Assembly (NCBI GenBank): GCA_016762995.1
Contig: JAESUT010000092.1
Span: 1,018 to 10,208 of the forward strand
Length of the DNA: 9,191 nt
From: Gammaproteobacteria bacterium
Lineage (GTDB): Bacteria; Pseudomonadota; Gammaproteobacteria; Pseudomonadales; Pseudohongiellaceae
Reading direction: 5' to 3'
Shown: positions 7,212 to 9,191 of the stretch, in pieces
Position numbering within the stretch: position 1 is the stretch's first letter
How the letters are laid out: each line of letters opens with the position of its first letter
The notes under the pieces: model-generated
What the model was told of the DNA's origin: nothing
What the model saw: only the letters and a program-made list of their open reading frames with translations
Databases searched by the model: none
Program-made: the position numbers and the translations under genes

Positions 7212-8798
7212 GTGACAATTAGCAGATCATCAATCAAGGGCAGGATGAGATTGACCCTCTCGAGTCTTGTCGTCTATGCGTATGCGCTGCTGCCCGGCAC
7301 CGCATTTGCACAATCCAATTATGTTGCCTTCGAACTGGAACGAGAGAACAATTGGGAGCAGCAGCTCGCATTTGAGGACCTTAATGGAGATGGACTCAAA
7401 GATATCATCCATGCCAATTACCAAACTGGAATTGGGCGTGAATTACATGTCTTTCATCAGCAAGCCGACGGAAGCTTTTCCACAACTGCGCAACGTATCG
7501 AAATTAAGACCGAGATAATAGCGGTCGCTTTTGCCGACATCAGAGCTACGCCTGGCACTGAACTCCTGCTGATCTCAAACTCTGGCGTGTTCAGCCTCTC
7601 CTCTTCGCTAGAAGGTTACAGGGGCAACATCAAGCAACTGCTGGAATGGGAGTTGATTGCCGCCGTACCCGATCTAGAAACAGTGCAGTTTATTACCAAC
7701 TTACAAGATATCGACAAGGACGGAGAGATAGACCTGCTGCTGCCCGGCGACGGCGTCTACGGCCTGTTCAAAGGCAGAGGCAATGAAGTCTTTGAGCTAG
7801 TCTCCACCTTCAGTACAGACAATGACTCTCTGTCAGCCGCGCAAAGAGGTGGCAGCAACTCAGGCATGAATGCTCGAATCGGCATCAATGCCAAAGAAGG
7901 TGTCGTTATCGAGCTGAACGTTGAGTCCAATTCGTATTTTGACGGTTTCGTCGAGCAGTGGGATGCGAGCGAAGAACCTGCTCGTTCTTTACTACGCTCC
8001 GAGAGTTGGATGCCAACTGCAATAACCGCTCAACTAAATGCCGACACGCTTATCGATATTGCCTACATCAACCAGGGTGCGGACGGCGTCGGACAACTGA
8101 ATTTTCATTTTCAGGATGCGCAGAATGGCTTTAACAGTGAGCCAGACTGGACCGGCAGCATAGATACACGGGGCGATATACAACTGGTTGATATGGACAA
8201 TGACAATCTACTCGATCTCTTGCGCATAACCGGAGAAGGAAACGACCGTAGCGCCTATTTCTATCGCAATCAGAACGGCTCTTTCGATCTAGAACAACCG
8301 AATCAGGTCATGCGCTTTTCCGGCTACGATGTACGGCTCAATCTAATTCCGCTAGAGCAAGGCTCCAAAGCGCTACTAAATGTTAGCTACTACACAATTC
8401 CTGTAATCGATGCGATTCGCAACGCTAGCATCAATCGTTCCCAACTATTGTTTGGAAGCGACAATGCTGGAGAGAATCAGTTTTTCAACCGGCGCCCTGA
8501 CTCCAAGCTCGACGAAAGCTTCTCGGCGGCGAATGTACGCGGCCTATCGGAGCAGATGTCCCTGCAATACGACATAGATGGCGACGGTCGCAAGGATGCG
8601 ATCTTTGTTACTGAGAACGGCACACTCGCTGCCAAGAAAATCAACGAAGACCTGACTATCGAGAGCGAACCGTTCTGGGAATATGTCTCTGCAAACACTG
8701 TCTTCGAATTTCAGGTGTTGCAACTGAACCAGGACAGCAAGCCCGACCTATTGCTACGTCACGGCACCTCGACCACATTCTTAGTGGCCGCACCATGA
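7212..8798 (+). CDS. Exported FG-GAP/VCBS-repeat protein, predicted beta-propeller
   Basis: 528 residues from GTG 7212, or 517 from the in-frame ATG 7245; both give a Sec signal peptide ending near GTAFA-QS (residue 33/34). The mature protein has repeated Ca-binding-type loops spaced irregularly 40-110 residues apart: DLNGDGLKD (57-65), a degenerate copy near 109-118, DIDKDGEID (166-174), LNADTLID (275-282), DMDNDNLLD (327-335), DIDGDGRKD (454-462) and LNQDSKPD (505-512). Each is followed by a short hydrophobic strand, as in FG-GAP/VCBS repeats of integrin-like beta-propellers. About seven blades would make one propeller. Known family role: calcium-stabilised binding or scaffold modules; no enzyme motif is seen. 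It follows the PDZ gene by 42 bp with no terminator between and overlaps the next FG-GAP gene by ATGA. It would be a soluble periplasmic or secreted protein; its ligand is unknown. Confidence 0.87.
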   Translation: MTISRSSIKGRMRLTLSSLVVYAYALLPGTAFAQSNYVAFELERENNWEQQLAFEDLNGDGLKDIIHANYQTGIGRELHVFHQQADGSFSTTAQRIEIKTEIIAVAFADIRATPGTELLLISNSGVFSLSSSLEGYRGNIKQLLEWELIAAVPDLETVQFITNLQDIDKDGEIDLLLPGDGVYGLFKGRGNEVFELVSTFSTDNDSLSAAQRGGSNSGMNARIGINAKEGVVIELNVESNSYFDGFVEQWDASEEPARSLLRSESWMPTAITAQLNADTLIDIAYINQGADGVGQLNFHFQDAQNGFNSEPDWTGSIDTRGDIQLVDMDNDNLLDLLRITGEGNDRSAYFYRNQNGSFDLEQPNQVMRFSGYDVRLNLIPLEQGSKALLNVSYYTIPVIDAIRNASINRSQLLFGSDNAGENQFFNRRPDSKLDESFSAANVRGLSEQMSLQYDIDGDGRKDAIFVTENGTLAAKKINEDLTIESEPFWEYVSANTVFEFQVLQLNQDSKPDLLLRHGTSTTFLVAAP

Positions 8799-9191
8799 TT
8801 CGCCTAGCCTCAATTACACAAACGCTGGCTGGCATCGGCTTGATGATTAGCTGTGCAGCAGCGCCTGCTGCTGAGCTAAGTTTCAATAGGCAAGAATTCA
8901 AGCTACCACTGGACACAGAGAAGCTCGTTGTCGCCGACCTCAACGGGGACGGCTTATTTGAACTCTTAGCGGTAGTAGAGAAAGGTTTGCAGATCTATTT
9001 TCAAACCGAGGATGGCTTCGATTTCGATAATAACACCAGCATCGAGTTTCCTGGACAATCCGTAGGCTGGGATCTAAGTACGCAGTATGGCGCTGCGGGT
9101 AGCACGGCTATCATCGCACTGATCGACGGCAAGGAAGTCCTGGCCTGGTCAGCCGAGGCTCAAACACTCCTCGCGCCACAGATCATCAGAT
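8795..9191 (+). CDS. Second exported FG-GAP/VCBS-type protein (N-terminal part, cut by right edge)
   Basis: ATG 8795 opens a frame of 132 codons that runs off the window. It overlaps the stop of the preceding gene by ATGA and has no clear ribosome site of its own, so translation is probably coupled. The N-terminus is a signal peptide (MIRLASITQT, hydrophobic core, then AAAPAAE around residues 21-27). Signal peptidase I cleavage near residue 26 is preferred, but MISC (17-20) is a poor lipobox that cannot be excluded. The mature part has the loop DLNGDGLFE (48-56) with flanking hydrophobic strands (LVVA before, LLAVVE after), then GLQIYFQTEDGF. This is the same loop placement as in the upstream protein, so the two are probably tandem paralogues. 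Further repeats would lie to the right of the window. Confidence 0.78.
   Translation, partial: MIRLASITQTLAGIGLMISCAAAPAAELSFNRQEFKLPLDTEKLVVADLNGDGLFELLAVVEKGLQIYFQTEDGFDFDNNTSIEFPGQSVGWDLSTQYGAAGSTAIIALIDGKEVLAWSAEAQTLLAPQIIR

Overview
The window looks like a piece of a Gram-negative chromosome, most likely a gammaproteobacterium. The reasons are a TolC-type outer-membrane factor, several lipoprotein signal peptides, Shine-Dalgarno-led genes and roughly balanced base composition. The taxon is an inference, since no rRNA or marker gene is present. Almost everything encoded here acts in the cell envelope.

Left part (1-895, minus strand): the N-terminal 298 codons of a TolC-family outer-membrane lipoprotein, running off the left edge. 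A divergent intergenic region of about 420 bp follows. It holds a good -10 box for the TolC gene and a 19-bp tandem duplication in the leader of the next gene.

Middle (1334-4330, plus strand): a 998-residue M16 (pitrilysin/insulinase-like) zinc metallopeptidase lipoprotein with an intact HxxEH site. Its stop codon lies inside a 14-bp direct repeat. An 11-bp perfect hairpin with a short T run follows, then a 10-bp palindrome.

Right part (4433 to the right edge, plus strand): a tightly packed apparent operon. It encodes an ABC ATPase (BcrA/NosF-like), a six-helix ABC-2 permease overlapping it by ATGA, a lipoprotein with two PDZ domains 2 bp downstream, an FG-GAP/VCBS-repeat exported protein after 42 bp, and a second FG-GAP/VCBS-type exported protein overlapping it by ATGA and cut by the right edge.

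Inferred joint role: an ABC-2 transporter working with dedicated periplasmic or lipoprotein partners, with a metallopeptidase and an outer-membrane channel next door. NosF/NosY with its periplasmic partner NosD is a structural analogy for such an arrangement, but no nos gene is visible. The substrate cannot be read from the sequence. The gene combination is the most interesting aspect; each individual family is known.
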